Positions 33,794 to 42,296 of a stretch of DNA of 57,933 nt are shown piece by piece (positions within the stretch are counted from its first letter, which is position 1; each line of letters starts with the position of its first letter). Under the pieces are notes generated by a model. It did not search any database. It saw only the letters and a program-made list of their open reading frames with translations, and was not told the origin of the DNA. The stretch spans positions 1 to 57,933 of the forward strand of contig NZ_JAKSYL010000048.1 in NCBI RefSeq assembly GCF_022829515.1, in the 5' to 3' direction. The translations under genes and the position numbers were made by a program. This DNA is from Methylobacterium sp. J-048 (GTDB taxonomy: Bacteria > Pseudomonadota > Alphaproteobacteria > Rhizobiales > Beijerinckiaceae).

Positions 33794-35062
33794 CTACTGG
33801 TAGCCCTTCGGGAACGGATCCGGCTTGATCAGCTCCGGGCTGGTGTAGACGATCTCGAACTGGCCGTCGGGCTTGGCCTTGCCGACCCGGGTCTTCGACC
33901 AGAGGTGGTGGTTCTCGTCGATCCGGACGTAGCCTTCCGGCGCGCCCTTGAACTCCAGGCCCGGCGAGGCGGCGACCACCTTGTCGACGTCGAACGAGCC
34001 GGCTTTCTCGCAGGCCATCTTCCACAGGAACGGCCCGAGATAAGCCGCCTGGGTAACGTCGCCGATCACGGTCTTCTCGCCCCACATCTTCTTGAAGGCG
34101 GCGACGAAGGCCTTGTTGTTCTCGTTGTCGATCGACTGGAAGTACTTCATGCACGCGTAGGCGCCGGCGATGTTCTCGCCGCCGATGCCGTCGATCTCGT
34201 CCTCGGTGACCGAGATCGTCATCAGCACCTGCTTGGACAGGTCGATGCCCGCGGCCTTGAGCTGCTTGTAGAACGCCACGTTCGAGCCGCCGACCACGTC
34301 GGTGAAGATCACCTTCGGTTTGGTCAGCTTGATCTTGTTGATCACCGAGTTGAACTGGGTATGGCCGAGCGGGAAGTATTCCTCGCCGACGACCTTGCCC
34401 TTGAGCACGTTCTCGACGTGCTTGCGGGCGATCTTGTTCGAGGTGCGCGGCCAGATGTAGTCCGAGCCGATGAAGTAGAAGCTGTCGCCGCCCTTCTCCT
34501 TGTGGACCCAATCGAGCCCGGCGAGGATCTGCTGCGTCGCCTCCTGGCCGGTGTAGAACACGTTCTTGGACTGCTCCAGGCCCTCGTAGAAGGTCGGATA
34601 GTACAGCAGGCCGTTATACTGCTCGAACACCGGCAGCACCGCCTTGCGTGAGGCCGAAGTCCAGCAGCCCATCACGGCGGCGCAATGGTCGTTGACCAGG
34701 AGCTTCTTGGCCTTCTCGGCAAAGGTCGGCCAGTCGGAGGCGCCGTCCTCCTGGATGATCTTGATCTTGCGGCCGAGCACGCCGCCGGCCTCGTTGATCT
34801 GCGCGATCGCGAGCTTCTCCGCCTCCTGGGCGCCGGTCTCGGAGATCGCCATCGTGCCGGTGACCGAGTGCAGGATGCCGACCGTCACCTCGGTGTCGGT
34901 CACCGCGAGGCCCGTGGTGTTCACCGCCGAGGTCGGCGCGGCGGCCCAGGCGCCGCGGGGCATCAAGGCGAGCGCCGGTGCGCCGGCCAGTCCCATCAGC
35001 AGCCTGCGCCGCAGCGGGGAGCGCAAGCTATTATCCGCGCCGGTCTCGGTGTCGTCAGCCAT
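33794..35062 (-). CDS. urtA: urea/amide ABC transporter substrate-binding protein UrtA
   Basis: The 422-residue periplasmic binding protein has a Tat-like leader (SPLRRRLLMGLAGAPALALM, cleavage near AWA-A). It then has the UrtA/AmiC-type fold with VGILHSVTGTMAISETGAQE, DGASDWPTFAEKAKKLL, YYPTFYEGLEQSKNVFYTG and FYFIGSDYIWPRTSN. UrtA homologues bind urea and FmdD/AmiC-type relatives bind short-chain amides, and the context here favours amides. It is the first gene of the leftward operon. AAGGCAGG lies just upstream of its ATG. It diverges from the sensor kinase gene with a 254-base gap. Confidence 0.92.
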   Translation of the reverse strand: MADDTETGADNSLRSPLRRRLLMGLAGAPALALMPRGAWAAAPTSAVNTTGLAVTDTEVTVGILHSVTGTMAISETGAQEAEKLAIAQINEAGGVLGRKIKIIQEDGASDWPTFAEKAKKLLVNDHCAAVMGCWTSASRKAVLPVFEQYNGLLYYPTFYEGLEQSKNVFYTGQEATQQILAGLDWVHKEKGGDSFYFIGSDYIWPRTSNKIARKHVENVLKGKVVGEEYFPLGHTQFNSVINKIKLTKPKVIFTDVVGGSNVAFYKQLKAAGIDLSKQVLMTISVTEDEIDGIGGENIAGAYACMKYFQSIDNENNKAFVAAFKKMWGEKTVIGDVTQAAYLGPFLWKMACEKAGSFDVDKVVAASPGLEFKGAPEGYVRIDENHHLWSKTRVGKAKPDGQFEIVYTSPELIKPDPFPKGYQ

Positions 35063-35142
35063 CGTGCCTGCCTTAATTCGCGTCCGGGCCTTGAGAAGCG
35101 GCTCGGATCGACCAGTCCAGGCTAGGTCTTTGGTTGCACTGC

Positions 35143-35169
35143 GGCCTATACGATGTTTTGCGTATGGCC
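35143..35169. promoter_or_regulatory. candidate operator in the urtA / sensor-kinase divergent promoter
   Basis: GGCCTATACG at 35143-35152 pairs with CGTATGGCC at 35161-35169 with one bulged base, around an 8-base spacer (ATGTTTTG). It lies 81 bases upstream of the urtA start and 148 bases upstream of the kinase start, in the only non-coding gap shared by the two units. The LuxR-type response regulator encoded nearby is the obvious candidate to bind it. Function is inferred. Confidence 0.45.
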
Positions 35170-35316
35170 GTTCTCTTGCATCGAGCGCACCATCGCGGCG
35201 CAGAAGTCTGAGGGATCGTTGGGAGCGAGGGCGGGGAGCGTGGGCGGCGCCCGGGCGCAGGATCGTTCGCGCGCGCGCGTAAACGAGCGCTTCCGCATGC
35301 GCCGGACCGGGCGCCG

Positions 35317-38300
35317 ATGAGTGGTCCCCAGCGCATCATCCCGATCCGCCGGGACTACAACCGCTTCGTCGCCGACGAGACGCTGGAGGATTACGCCCTC
35401 CGCTTCACCGCCAAGAAGGCGCGGCGTTGGTCCGGATTCCAGGTGGCGCAGACGGCTTTGGGCTCGGTCTCGTTCCTGGCCCTGGAGGCGATCGGCGGGA
35501 CCCTGGCGCTGACGGCGGGGTTCCCCAACACGCTGGCCGCCGTGCTGGTGGTCGGCCTGATCATCTTCGCCACCGCGGCGCCGATCACGGTCTACGCCGC
35601 CCGCTACGGCCTCGACATGGACCTGCTGACCCGGGGCGCCGGGTTCGGCTATCTCGGCTCCACGGTCACGTCGCTGATCTACGCGAGCTTCACGTTCCTG
35701 TTCTTCGCCATCGAGGCGGCGATCATGGCCTTGGCGCTGCAGCTCTGCTTCGGGCTGCCGCTGGGCATCGGCTACCTCCTCTGCGCCGCCGCGGTGATTC
35801 CCTTGGTGGTCTACGGCATCCGGCTGATCAGCCGCTTCCAGATCTGGACGCAGCCGCTCTGGGTGGCTTTGAGCCTGCTGCCGCTCGTGTTCGTGGCGGC
35901 GCAGGGCCCGGAGCCCCTGCACGCGCTGGCGGAGTTTCCGGGGCTCGACGGCGGCGGGGCGGCGTTCGACATCGGCCGGTTCGGGCTCGCCACCGGGGTG
36001 CTGCTGGCGCTGCTGGCCCAGGTAGGCGAGCAGGTCGATTTTTTGAGATTTGTCCCCGAGCGGAAAGGCCGGCGGGACTGGCGCTGGTGGCTGGCGGTGC
36101 TGTCGGGGGGCGCCGGCTGGATCGTGCCCGGCATGCTCAAGATCCTGCTCGGCGCCGGACTCGCGGTGCTGGCGCTCGGCCACGGCGTCCCGCCCGAGCA
36201 CGCCGCCGAGCCGACCCGGATGTACGCGGTGGCATTCGGCTACGTCACCGGGGAGGGGGGGCGGGCGGCCCTGCTGCTCACCGGGCTGTTCGTCCTGGTC
36301 TCGCAGCTCAAGATCAATCTCACCAACGCCTATGCCGGCTCGATCGCGTGGTCGAATTTTTTCTCCCGGCTGACCCACAGCCATCCGGGGCGCGTGGTCT
36401 GGCTGGTGTTCAACGTCGCCATCGCGGTGCTCCTGATGGAGCTCGGCATCGACAAGACCATCGAGAGCACGCTGCCGCTCTACGCCTCCGTGGTCTCGGC
36501 CTGGGTCGGGGCGCTGGCCGCCGACCTCGCGGTGAACAAGCCGCTGGGACTCTCGCCCGCCGGCATCGAGTTCAAGCGCGCGCATCTCTACGCGATCAAC
36601 CCGGTGGGGACCGGGGCGATGGTACTGGCGCTCGCCTTCGGCGGCCTCGCCTATGCCGGCCTCCTCGGCCACGCGCTCCAGCCCTTCGCGCCGCTCCTGA
36701 CCCTGGCGACCGCCTTCAGTGCGGCGCCGGTGATCGCCTGGGCCACGGCCGGCCGCTGGTACCTCGCCCGGACGCCGAAGCGGGATTGGGGGGCGGGCGA
36801 GATCACCTGCCGGGTCTGCGAATTGCCGTTCGAGGGCGAGGACATGGCCCATTGCCCGGCCTACGACGCCCCGATCTGCTCCCTGTGCTGCTCGCTTGAT
36901 GCCCGCTGCGGCGACCTGTGCAAGCCGCATGGCCGGCTGGAGGCCCAGGCGCAGCAGGCGCTGGGCCGGATCCTGCCGGGCCGCACCGCGGCCTGGATCG
37001 GCGCGCCGCTCGGCCGCTACCTGGCGGTCATGCTGACGCTCTGCGCGGTGATCGGCCTGATTCTGGGGATCGTGCATGCCGGCGCGACCATCGCGCATCC
37101 CGAGCATCGCGTGGTCCTGCGCTCGGCGCTGACCAGCGTGTTCTTCATCCTGGTGGTGATCCTCGGCGTGGTCGCGTGGCTGTTCGTGCTCGCCCAGGAG
37201 AGCCGGCGGGTCGCCCAGTCCGAGACCATGCGCCAGACCGCCCTCTACGAGGCCGAGATCGCCGCCCACAAGCTCACCGACGCCAAGCTGCAGGAGGCCA
37301 AGGAGCGGGCCGAGGCCGCCAACCTCGCCAAGAGCCGCTACGTGGTCGGGATCAGCCACGAATTGCGCACGCCGCTCTCCACCGTGCTCGGCTACGCCCA
37401 GCTGCTGGAATCCGACCCCGCGATCCCGGCCCCGCGCCTCAACGGCATCCGGGTGATAAGGCGCAGCGCCCAGCACCTCTCTGGGCTGATCGACGGCCTG
37501 CTCGACATCTCGCGCATGGAGGCCGGGCGCCTCGAGATCCACCGGGACGAGGTCCGGCTCACCGAGTTCCTCGACCAGCTGGTCGACATGGTCCGGCTCC
37601 AGGCCCGGGAAGCGGGCCTCGAATTCCGGTTCTCGCGGCCGGAGATCCTGCCCGCGGTGGTCGCTACCGACGAGAAGCGCCTGCGCCAGGTGCTGCTCAA
37701 CCTCCTGTCGAACGCGATCAAGTTCACGGAAGCCGGCACCGTCTCCCTGGATCTAAGCTATCGCAGCCAGATCGCGGTGTTCTCGATCCGCGACACCGGC
37801 CCGGGCATCCCAGAGGCGGATCTGGCCCGGATCTTCCAGCCGTTCGAGCGGGGCTCGACCCCGGCCGCCCGCAGCACCCCGGGCACGGGGCTCGGGCTCA
37901 CCATCGCCGACCTGCTGTCGCAGTTGCTCGGCGGCGAGATCACCGTGGCGGCGGCTCCCGGCGGGGGCACCCAGGCGCGGCTGCGGCTAATGCTGGCCTC
38001 CGTGGCCCAGCCCGCCCCGATCGTGCTGGCAGCCCCGGCCTCCGCGCCGGAACGGGCCTATGCCGGCGCCCGCCGCACGGTCCTAGTCGCCGACGACGAC
38101 ACCGCCCATCGCGCCCTGATGCGGGCGATCCTGGAACCGCACGGGATTTCCGTGATCGAGGCGGGCTCGGGGCCGGAATGCCTGGCGGCGGTGGCGAAGG
38201 GCGGGATCGACCTGATCCTGCTCGATATCGCTATGCCGGGCATGAGCGGCTGGGCCGCCGCCGCGACCCTGCGGGCGGAGGGCCACACGGGGCCGATCGC

Positions 38301-38691
38301 CATGATGTCGGCCAACGTCCACGAAATCAGCCCGGTGCGCGGCGACGACGCCCCCCACGACGCGATCTTCGCCAAGCCCTTCGACCTGCGCGACGTGCTG
38401 GAGCGGATCGGCAAGCTGCTCCATCTCGAATGGACCGACGCGGCGACGCCGTCCCTGCGCGAGCCCGCTCCGGCGTTCGCGGAGATCGGCCATCCCGGAT
38501 CCGCCCATGTCGGCGAGTTGCTGCGTCTCGGCCGCATCGGCCATATCCGGGCCATCGAGGCCAAGCTCGCCCAGATGGAGGGCGACGCGACGGTCCCGCC
38601 CGCCTTCGTGGCCCAGATGCGCGGCCTCGTGGAGGGCTACGATTTGCGCCGCTACCTCTCGGTGCTGCAAGGACTCGCCCGCCATGGCTGA
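35317..38691 (+). CDS. NCS1-type permease fused to hybrid sensor histidine kinase
   Basis: The 1124-residue membrane protein has several parts. Residues 1-485 resemble an NCS1 permease of the cytosine/purine/allantoin type (DYALRFTAKKARRW, LTRGAGFGYLG) with about 11-12 helices. Residues 498-538 hold eight cysteines (498, 501, 513, 521, 524, 525, 531, 535), suggesting a metal or Fe-S site. Two more helices (about 567-588 and 607-627) and a coiled coil follow. Next are HisKA with His681 (GISHELRTPLST), an HATPase with NAIKF, DTGPGIP and GTGLGLTIADLL, and a REC domain with Asp970 (LLDIAMPGMSG). A helical tail of 70 residues ends it. It probably senses amide or urea supply. Its divergence from urtA and its downstream regulator support this; the ligand is inferred. 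Confidence 0.85.
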   Translation: MSGPQRIIPIRRDYNRFVADETLEDYALRFTAKKARRWSGFQVAQTALGSVSFLALEAIGGTLALTAGFPNTLAAVLVVGLIIFATAAPITVYAARYGLDMDLLTRGAGFGYLGSTVTSLIYASFTFLFFAIEAAIMALALQLCFGLPLGIGYLLCAAAVIPLVVYGIRLISRFQIWTQPLWVALSLLPLVFVAAQGPEPLHALAEFPGLDGGGAAFDIGRFGLATGVLLALLAQVGEQVDFLRFVPERKGRRDWRWWLAVLSGGAGWIVPGMLKILLGAGLAVLALGHGVPPEHAAEPTRMYAVAFGYVTGEGGRAALLLTGLFVLVSQLKINLTNAYAGSIAWSNFFSRLTHSHPGRVVWLVFNVAIAVLLMELGIDKTIESTLPLYASVVSAWVGALAADLAVNKPLGLSPAGIEFKRAHLYAINPVGTGAMVLALAFGGLAYAGLLGHALQPFAPLLTLATAFSAAPVIAWATAGRWYLARTPKRDWGAGEITCRVCELPFEGEDMAHCPAYDAPICSLCCSLDARCGDLCKPHGRLEAQAQQALGRILPGRTAAWIGAPLGRYLAVMLTLCAVIGLILGIVHAGATIAHPEHRVVLRSALTSVFFILVVILGVVAWLFVLAQESRRVAQSETMRQTALYEAEIAAHKLTDAKLQEAKERAEAANLAKSRYVVGISHELRTPLSTVLGYAQLLESDPAIPAPRLNGIRVIRRSAQHLSGLIDGLLDISRMEAGRLEIHRDEVRLTEFLDQLVDMVRLQAREAGLEFRFSRPEILPAVVATDEKRLRQVLLNLLSNAIKFTEAGTVSLDLSYRSQIAVFSIRDTGPGIPEADLARIFQPFERGSTPAARSTPGTGLGLTIADLLSQLLGGEITVAAAPGGGTQARLRLMLASVAQPAPIVLAAPASAPERAYAGARRTVLVADDDTAHRALMRAILEPHGISVIEAGSGPECLAAVAKGGIDLILLDIAMPGMSGWAAAATLRAEGHTGPIAMMSANVHEISPVRGDDAPHDAIFAKPFDLRDVLERIGKLLHLEWTDAATPSLREPAPAFAEIGHPGSAHVGELLRLGRIGHIRAIEAKLAQMEGDATVPPAFVAQMRGLVEGYDLRRYLSVLQGLARHG

Positions 38692-39604
38692 GGCGCCGAC
38701 CAACCAGCCGAGCCGCGACGTCGTCCTGGTGGTGGACGATTCGCCCGACACGCTGAGCTTCCTCACCGAGGCGATCGAGCGCTCCGGCGCCACCGTGCTG
38801 GTGGCGGTCGGCGGCGACCTCGCCCTGGCGCTGGTCGACGAGATCACCCCGGACGTGATCCTGCTCGACGCGATGATGCCCGGCATGGACGGGTTCGAGA
38901 CCTGCCGGCGGCTCAAGGCCAAGCCGCAGCTCGCCGGGGTGCCGGTGATCTTCATGACCGGCTTGAGCGAGACCGAGCATATCGTGAAGGGCCTGAGCGC
39001 CGGCGGGATCGACTACGTCACCAAGCCGATCGCCCCCGACGAGATCCTGGCCCGGATTCGCGTACATCTGGCCAGCGCCCGGGCCGCGCAGAGCGCCCGA
39101 GCCGCCCTCGACACCGCCGGGCGCACCCTGTTCGCGGTCTCGGAGGCGGGCGCGGTGCTGTGGTCGACCCCGCAGGCCGGGCGCCTGCTGGCGGGGCTCG
39201 ACCCCGACCCGTCCGGCACGATCGAACTCCCCGCCCGCGCCCGGGACTGGCTGCGCCTCTGCCTCACCGGCGCCTCGGCCAACGCCCTGACGCTGACCGG
39301 CGGCGACGGCACGCCCTACGCCCTCAGCTTCATCGGCCGCACCCCCGATGAGATCCTGCTGCGCCTGTCGCGCGAGGAAGGCTCGGGGGGCGTCGAGCGG
39401 CTGCGCGCCCGGCTCCCCGTCACCGGCCGGGAGGCCGAGGTGCTGCTGTGGCTGTCCCGGGGAAAATCGAGCCGCGACATCGGCGAGATTCTGGGATTGA
39501 GCCACCGGACCGTGACCAAGCACCTGGAGGGCATCTACGCCAAGCTGGGCGTCGAGAATCGCACCGCCGCCTCGATCATCGCGGCCCGCCATCTCCAGGA
39601 CTGA
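38684..39604 (+). CDS. response regulator, REC plus LuxR-type DNA-binding domain
   Basis: The 306-residue protein has an N-terminal receiver with the acidic pair in LVVDDSPD, the phospho-acceptor Asp62 in ILLDAMMPGMDG and the Lys in YVTKPI. A central linker of about 100 residues has no recognised fold. The C-terminal LuxR helix-turn-helix reads LPVTGREAEVLLWLSRGKSS and TVTKHLEGIYAKLGVENR. Its ATG overlaps the end of the sensor kinase gene by eight bases, so the two form a cognate pair. It most likely activates the urt-fmd-amiE operon transcribed away from the pair. Confidence 0.88.
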   Translation: MAEAPTNQPSRDVVLVVDDSPDTLSFLTEAIERSGATVLVAVGGDLALALVDEITPDVILLDAMMPGMDGFETCRRLKAKPQLAGVPVIFMTGLSETEHIVKGLSAGGIDYVTKPIAPDEILARIRVHLASARAAQSARAALDTAGRTLFAVSEAGAVLWSTPQAGRLLAGLDPDPSGTIELPARARDWLRLCLTGASANALTLTGGDGTPYALSFIGRTPDEILLRLSREEGSGGVERLRARLPVTGREAEVLLWLSRGKSSRDIGEILGLSHRTVTKHLEGIYAKLGVENRTAASIIAARHLQD

Positions 39605-39710
39605 AAACCTGTCGGGTTTGTCCACAGGCATCGCTGCATCGCGAAACCGGTTGGTAAGCGGCGTCCCACCACGGTCCCCGCACAGACGAACCAATTCGGG
39701 AACGGATGCG

Positions 39711-39974
39711 ATGATGACCAGCCACCAGCTCGCCGACGAACTGAGGCGGGTCGCCACCACGCAGGTCAGCGACATCACCCGGGCGGTCAAGGAAGGCCAG
39801 AAGTCGATCGCGCTCAACGAGGTGCGGGACATGGCCCGCCGCCTCAGCCTCCTGGCGGATGCTTTCGACCCGAAATCGGCGGCCGAGAGCAGGGCTGGTA
39901 TCGGGGCCGACGTCGCTGCCGATGTCGCTGCCGATTTGGGGGCCGAACTGCAGGACGGCGCCCAGGCGGCGTGA
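39711..39974 (+). CDS. small hypothetical protein
   Basis: The 87-residue soluble protein is not recognised. The first 55 residues are predicted helical and amphipathic (SHQLADELRRVATTQVSDIT, DMARRLSLLADAF). The tail has an in-frame near-repeat (GADVAADVAADLGAE) from duplicated GTCGCTGCCGAT units. Tandem ATGs at 39711 and 39714 are preferred to an upstream in-frame start at 39618. It lies 106 bases after the response regulator gene on the same strand but probably separate from it. Confidence 0.5.
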   Translation: MMTSHQLADELRRVATTQVSDITRAVKEGQKSIALNEVRDMARRLSLLADAFDPKSAAESRAGIGADVAADVAADLGAELQDGAQAA

Positions 39975-40021
39975 CGATGGCCGCCTGACGCATGCCGACC
40001 GATCCGCCCGGGAACGCCACC

Positions 40022-40387
40022 ATGGTCCGCGCCTATTTCTACATCCGCCTCGATGGGGCCTACCTGGCCGCGCCGACCGCCCAGGACATCGCCGACATGG
40101 ACGCGGCCCGGGATGCGGCCCGCACCATCGTCCGGGGGCTGATGCGCCAGCACGGCGGCGACCCGCGGCTGCTCGACGCCGCCCTGGTGATCGCCGACGA
40201 GGCCGGCACGACGCTGCTGGAGATGTCGTTCCTCGAAGCCCTGTACCTGCCGGTCGAGCCGGTGAACGACCCGAATCGCCGCCGGCCGATCCCGCGGGAG
40301 TTCGGGGCCATGCGGACATCCCGCATGCTGTTCAGCGCCGCCATGGCGCCGATCCGGCGTTTTGCCGCCACGCGGGCGATGCGCTGA
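40022..40387 (+). CDS. DUF6894-like small protein
   Basis: The 121-residue product begins VRAYFYIRLDGAYLAAP and continues QDIADMDAARDAARTIVRGL, the layout of small alphaproteobacterial proteins of the DUF6894 type (RYFFHL-D-G-..., D-L-AAR-EA). No catalytic residue or signal peptide is seen. The family has no known function. The ATG at 40022 gives the usual N-terminus; one at 39992 would add ten residues. The gene follows the preceding small gene closely (47 bases) and may share its transcript. Confidence 0.6.
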   Translation: MVRAYFYIRLDGAYLAAPTAQDIADMDAARDAARTIVRGLMRQHGGDPRLLDAALVIADEAGTTLLEMSFLEALYLPVEPVNDPNRRRPIPREFGAMRTSRMLFSAAMAPIRRFAATRAMR

Positions 40388-40434
40388 TTTCGATAAGAAC
40401 TGGCTCTGCCGAGCGTTGCCGGTTTCGCGCCGTC

Positions 40435-40587
40435 CCTTTCCCGGGCGCGTGGAGCGAGAGCGGAACGCGACCCGGGATCCGGCACAGGACGACGCGAAGC
40501 GCCTGATTACGATCGTGCCGCTGCGCGGCGCTTTCTCCGCTGGATCCCGGATCGCCCTCCACTGACGTTCCAGGCGTCCGGGAAAGG
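40435..40587. repeat. imperfect long inverted repeat
   Basis: The outer arms at 40435-40453 and 40568-40587 (CCTTTCCCGGGCGCGTGGA, and CCTTTCCCGGACGCCTGGAA when inverted) are nearly identical. Inside lie CCCGGGATCC at 40471-40480 and its inverted partner near 40542-40550. It fills the gap between two convergent genes. It looks like another dispersed palindrome family, with one copy here. Confidence 0.6.
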
Positions 40588-40631
40588 CGCGCGCGTTTCG
40601 TTCACGCGCGACGGCCAAAGCCGGTGGAAAC

Positions 40632-41075
40632 TCAGCCGAACAGATCGGTCGTCACAAAACCCCTTTCCGCCAGCCGATCGGCCAGGACGCGGCGGTGGCA
40701 GCGGGCCGGGTCGCGCTCGAAGCACAGCAGGCAGGTCGGGGCGGCCTCCGCCAGCGCGGCGAGCTCGTCGAGGGCGACGCCGCCGGCCGCCGTGTCGAGC
40801 ACCTCCTCGCAGTAGATCCGGCGCATCAACGCCGCGTCGTCGGCCCGGGCCGCCTCGCGGCCGGCCTTCGGCGTGCCGAGGCTGCGCAGATGCGCGTAGC
40901 CGAGCCCCGCCTCGACGAGCCCGGTCCCGAGCGCGCCCTTCGAGAAGCCGCGCTTGCGCGAGTTCGCCACCGCCCGCACGTCGGCCAGGACGGCGACGCC
41001 GGCCGAGCGCAGCGCATCCGTAAGGCGCTCAGGGTCGAGCCCTTCGTAACCTATGGTGAATAATTGCTTGCTCAC
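40632..41075 (-). CDS. DUF488 family protein
   Basis: The product of about 147 residues has the DUF488 signatures: LFTIGYEGLDPERLTDAL, VLADVRAVANSRKRGFSKGA, LCFERDPARCHRRVLAD. The family is small and uncharacterised; the Cys-His motif near the C-terminus is conserved in it. The start is a GTG at 41075, giving SKQLFTIGYEG; another GTG 36 bases upstream is possible. It is a single gene, convergent with the DUF6894-like gene across a repeat. Confidence 0.8.
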   Translation of the reverse strand: MSKQLFTIGYEGLDPERLTDALRSAGVAVLADVRAVANSRKRGFSKGALGTGLVEAGLGYAHLRSLGTPKAGREAARADDAALMRRIYCEEVLDTAAGGVALDELAALAEAAPTCLLCFERDPARCHRRVLADRLAERGFVTTDLFG

Positions 41076-41277
41076 GGGACCGTGGTGGGACTCGCGTTGC
41101 GGGACCGGCACTTAGCCGGATCCGGGCCTGTGAACCAACCGGGGATCGCTGCGGTATGTCGCGGCGGCGCAACGCATCCCGGAATTCCGCCGCAAAGATC
41201 GCAAAGCTCCGTTAACTGCGCCAGGGCCATCGATTACCCCTGACTTTGGCGCTTCTTCGGTGGCGGGCTGAACATCG

Positions 41278-42159
41278 ATGGTGCGGGATTACACATTTTC
41301 GCAGATGCCGTCCGCCGAGCCGGTCCGGGATGCCGGCCGGCTGAGGACTGTTCGGCGGCTCGCCACCCGGATCTTCGCCGTCGCGGTGATGGCCGGTCTC
41401 GCGGCGTGCGCGTCGAACAACGATTTCTACCCGACCAAGGGCGACGCCAAGCCCCATCCGGGCGTGGCCAAGGCCAAGCAGCACCCGATCCAGGGCATCG
41501 ACATCTCGAAGTGGCAGGGCAACGTCGACTGGGCCTCGGTCCGGGCTGCCGGCACCCAGTTCGCCTTCATCAAGGCGACCGAGGGCGGCGACCACGTCGA
41601 CGAGCGCTTCCGGACCAACTGGGACAACGCCGCCCGGGCCGGGGTGCCGCGCGGCGCCTACCACTTCGTGTTCTGGTGCCGCTCGGCCCGGGACCAGATG
41701 GAGTGGTTCAAGCGCAACGTCCCGAACGACCCCACGGCCCTGCCGCCGGTGCTCGACGTCGAGTGGAACGGCCACTCGCAGACCTGCCCGAAGAAGTTGC
41801 CGAAGGCGCAGGCTCTGGCGATGGTCACCGAGATGCTCGAGGAGATGGAGCGCTACACCGGCAAGCGCCCGATCATCTACACCGACATCACCTTCCACAA
41901 GGACGTGCTGGAAGGCGAGCTGCCCGACTACCCGCACTGGCTGCGCTCCACCGCGGCGGAGCCGGAGCAGCGCTTCGTCAACCGGAAGTGGATGCTGTGG
42001 CAATTCACCTCGACCGGGCGCGTTCCGGGAGTGCAGGGCGATGTCGACCGCAACGCCTTCTACGGCACCCCGTCCGACTGGGCCTCGTTCCTGTCGACCG
42101 ATTGCGATCCGCGCGAGCACCGGCGGCTCTCGGAACAGGGTTTGTGCACCGACAAATAA
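41278..42159 (+). CDS. GH25 lysozyme-like lipoprotein
   Basis: The 293-residue protein has a hydrophobic leader with a lipobox (GLAACAS, Cys44), followed by a GH25 muramidase domain: IQGIDISKWQGNVDW with the first catalytic Asp, FIKATEGG, RGAYHFVFW, VLDVEWNGH with the Asp/Glu pair, and a C-terminal WMLWQFTSTGRVPGVQGDVD. It should cleave peptidoglycan glycan strands from the periplasmic side, anchored in a membrane. An ATG nine codons later is an alternative start. The gene stands alone, with no phage genes nearby, so it is more likely a cell-wall enzyme than an endolysin. Confidence 0.87.
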   Translation: MVRDYTFSQMPSAEPVRDAGRLRTVRRLATRIFAVAVMAGLAACASNNDFYPTKGDAKPHPGVAKAKQHPIQGIDISKWQGNVDWASVRAAGTQFAFIKATEGGDHVDERFRTNWDNAARAGVPRGAYHFVFWCRSARDQMEWFKRNVPNDPTALPPVLDVEWNGHSQTCPKKLPKAQALAMVTEMLEEMERYTGKRPIIYTDITFHKDVLEGELPDYPHWLRSTAAEPEQRFVNRKWMLWQFTSTGRVPGVQGDVDRNAFYGTPSDWASFLSTDCDPREHRRLSEQGLCTDK

Positions 42160-42296
42160 TTGATCGTGCCCGATAGACTTAAGTTGGTTTGCGAACACAG
42201 GCTGGGATATAAGCGTGTCGGGTTCTCCCGCACGCCGGCGGGCCGCTCGACGCGGCTCCTTTCGGGAGCCTCTTCTCCCACGATTCCCTGCCTGCA

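Noticed and set aside
36918..38756. Second long frame inside the sensor kinase gene
   Set aside because: It is a shifted reading of the kinase domains with Arg/Pro/Gly-rich product and no motif; the true frame has HisKA, HATPase and REC signatures.
41278..42159. GH25 lysozyme considered as a prophage endolysin
   Set aside because: It has a lipobox and no phage genes, integrase or attachment site nearby.
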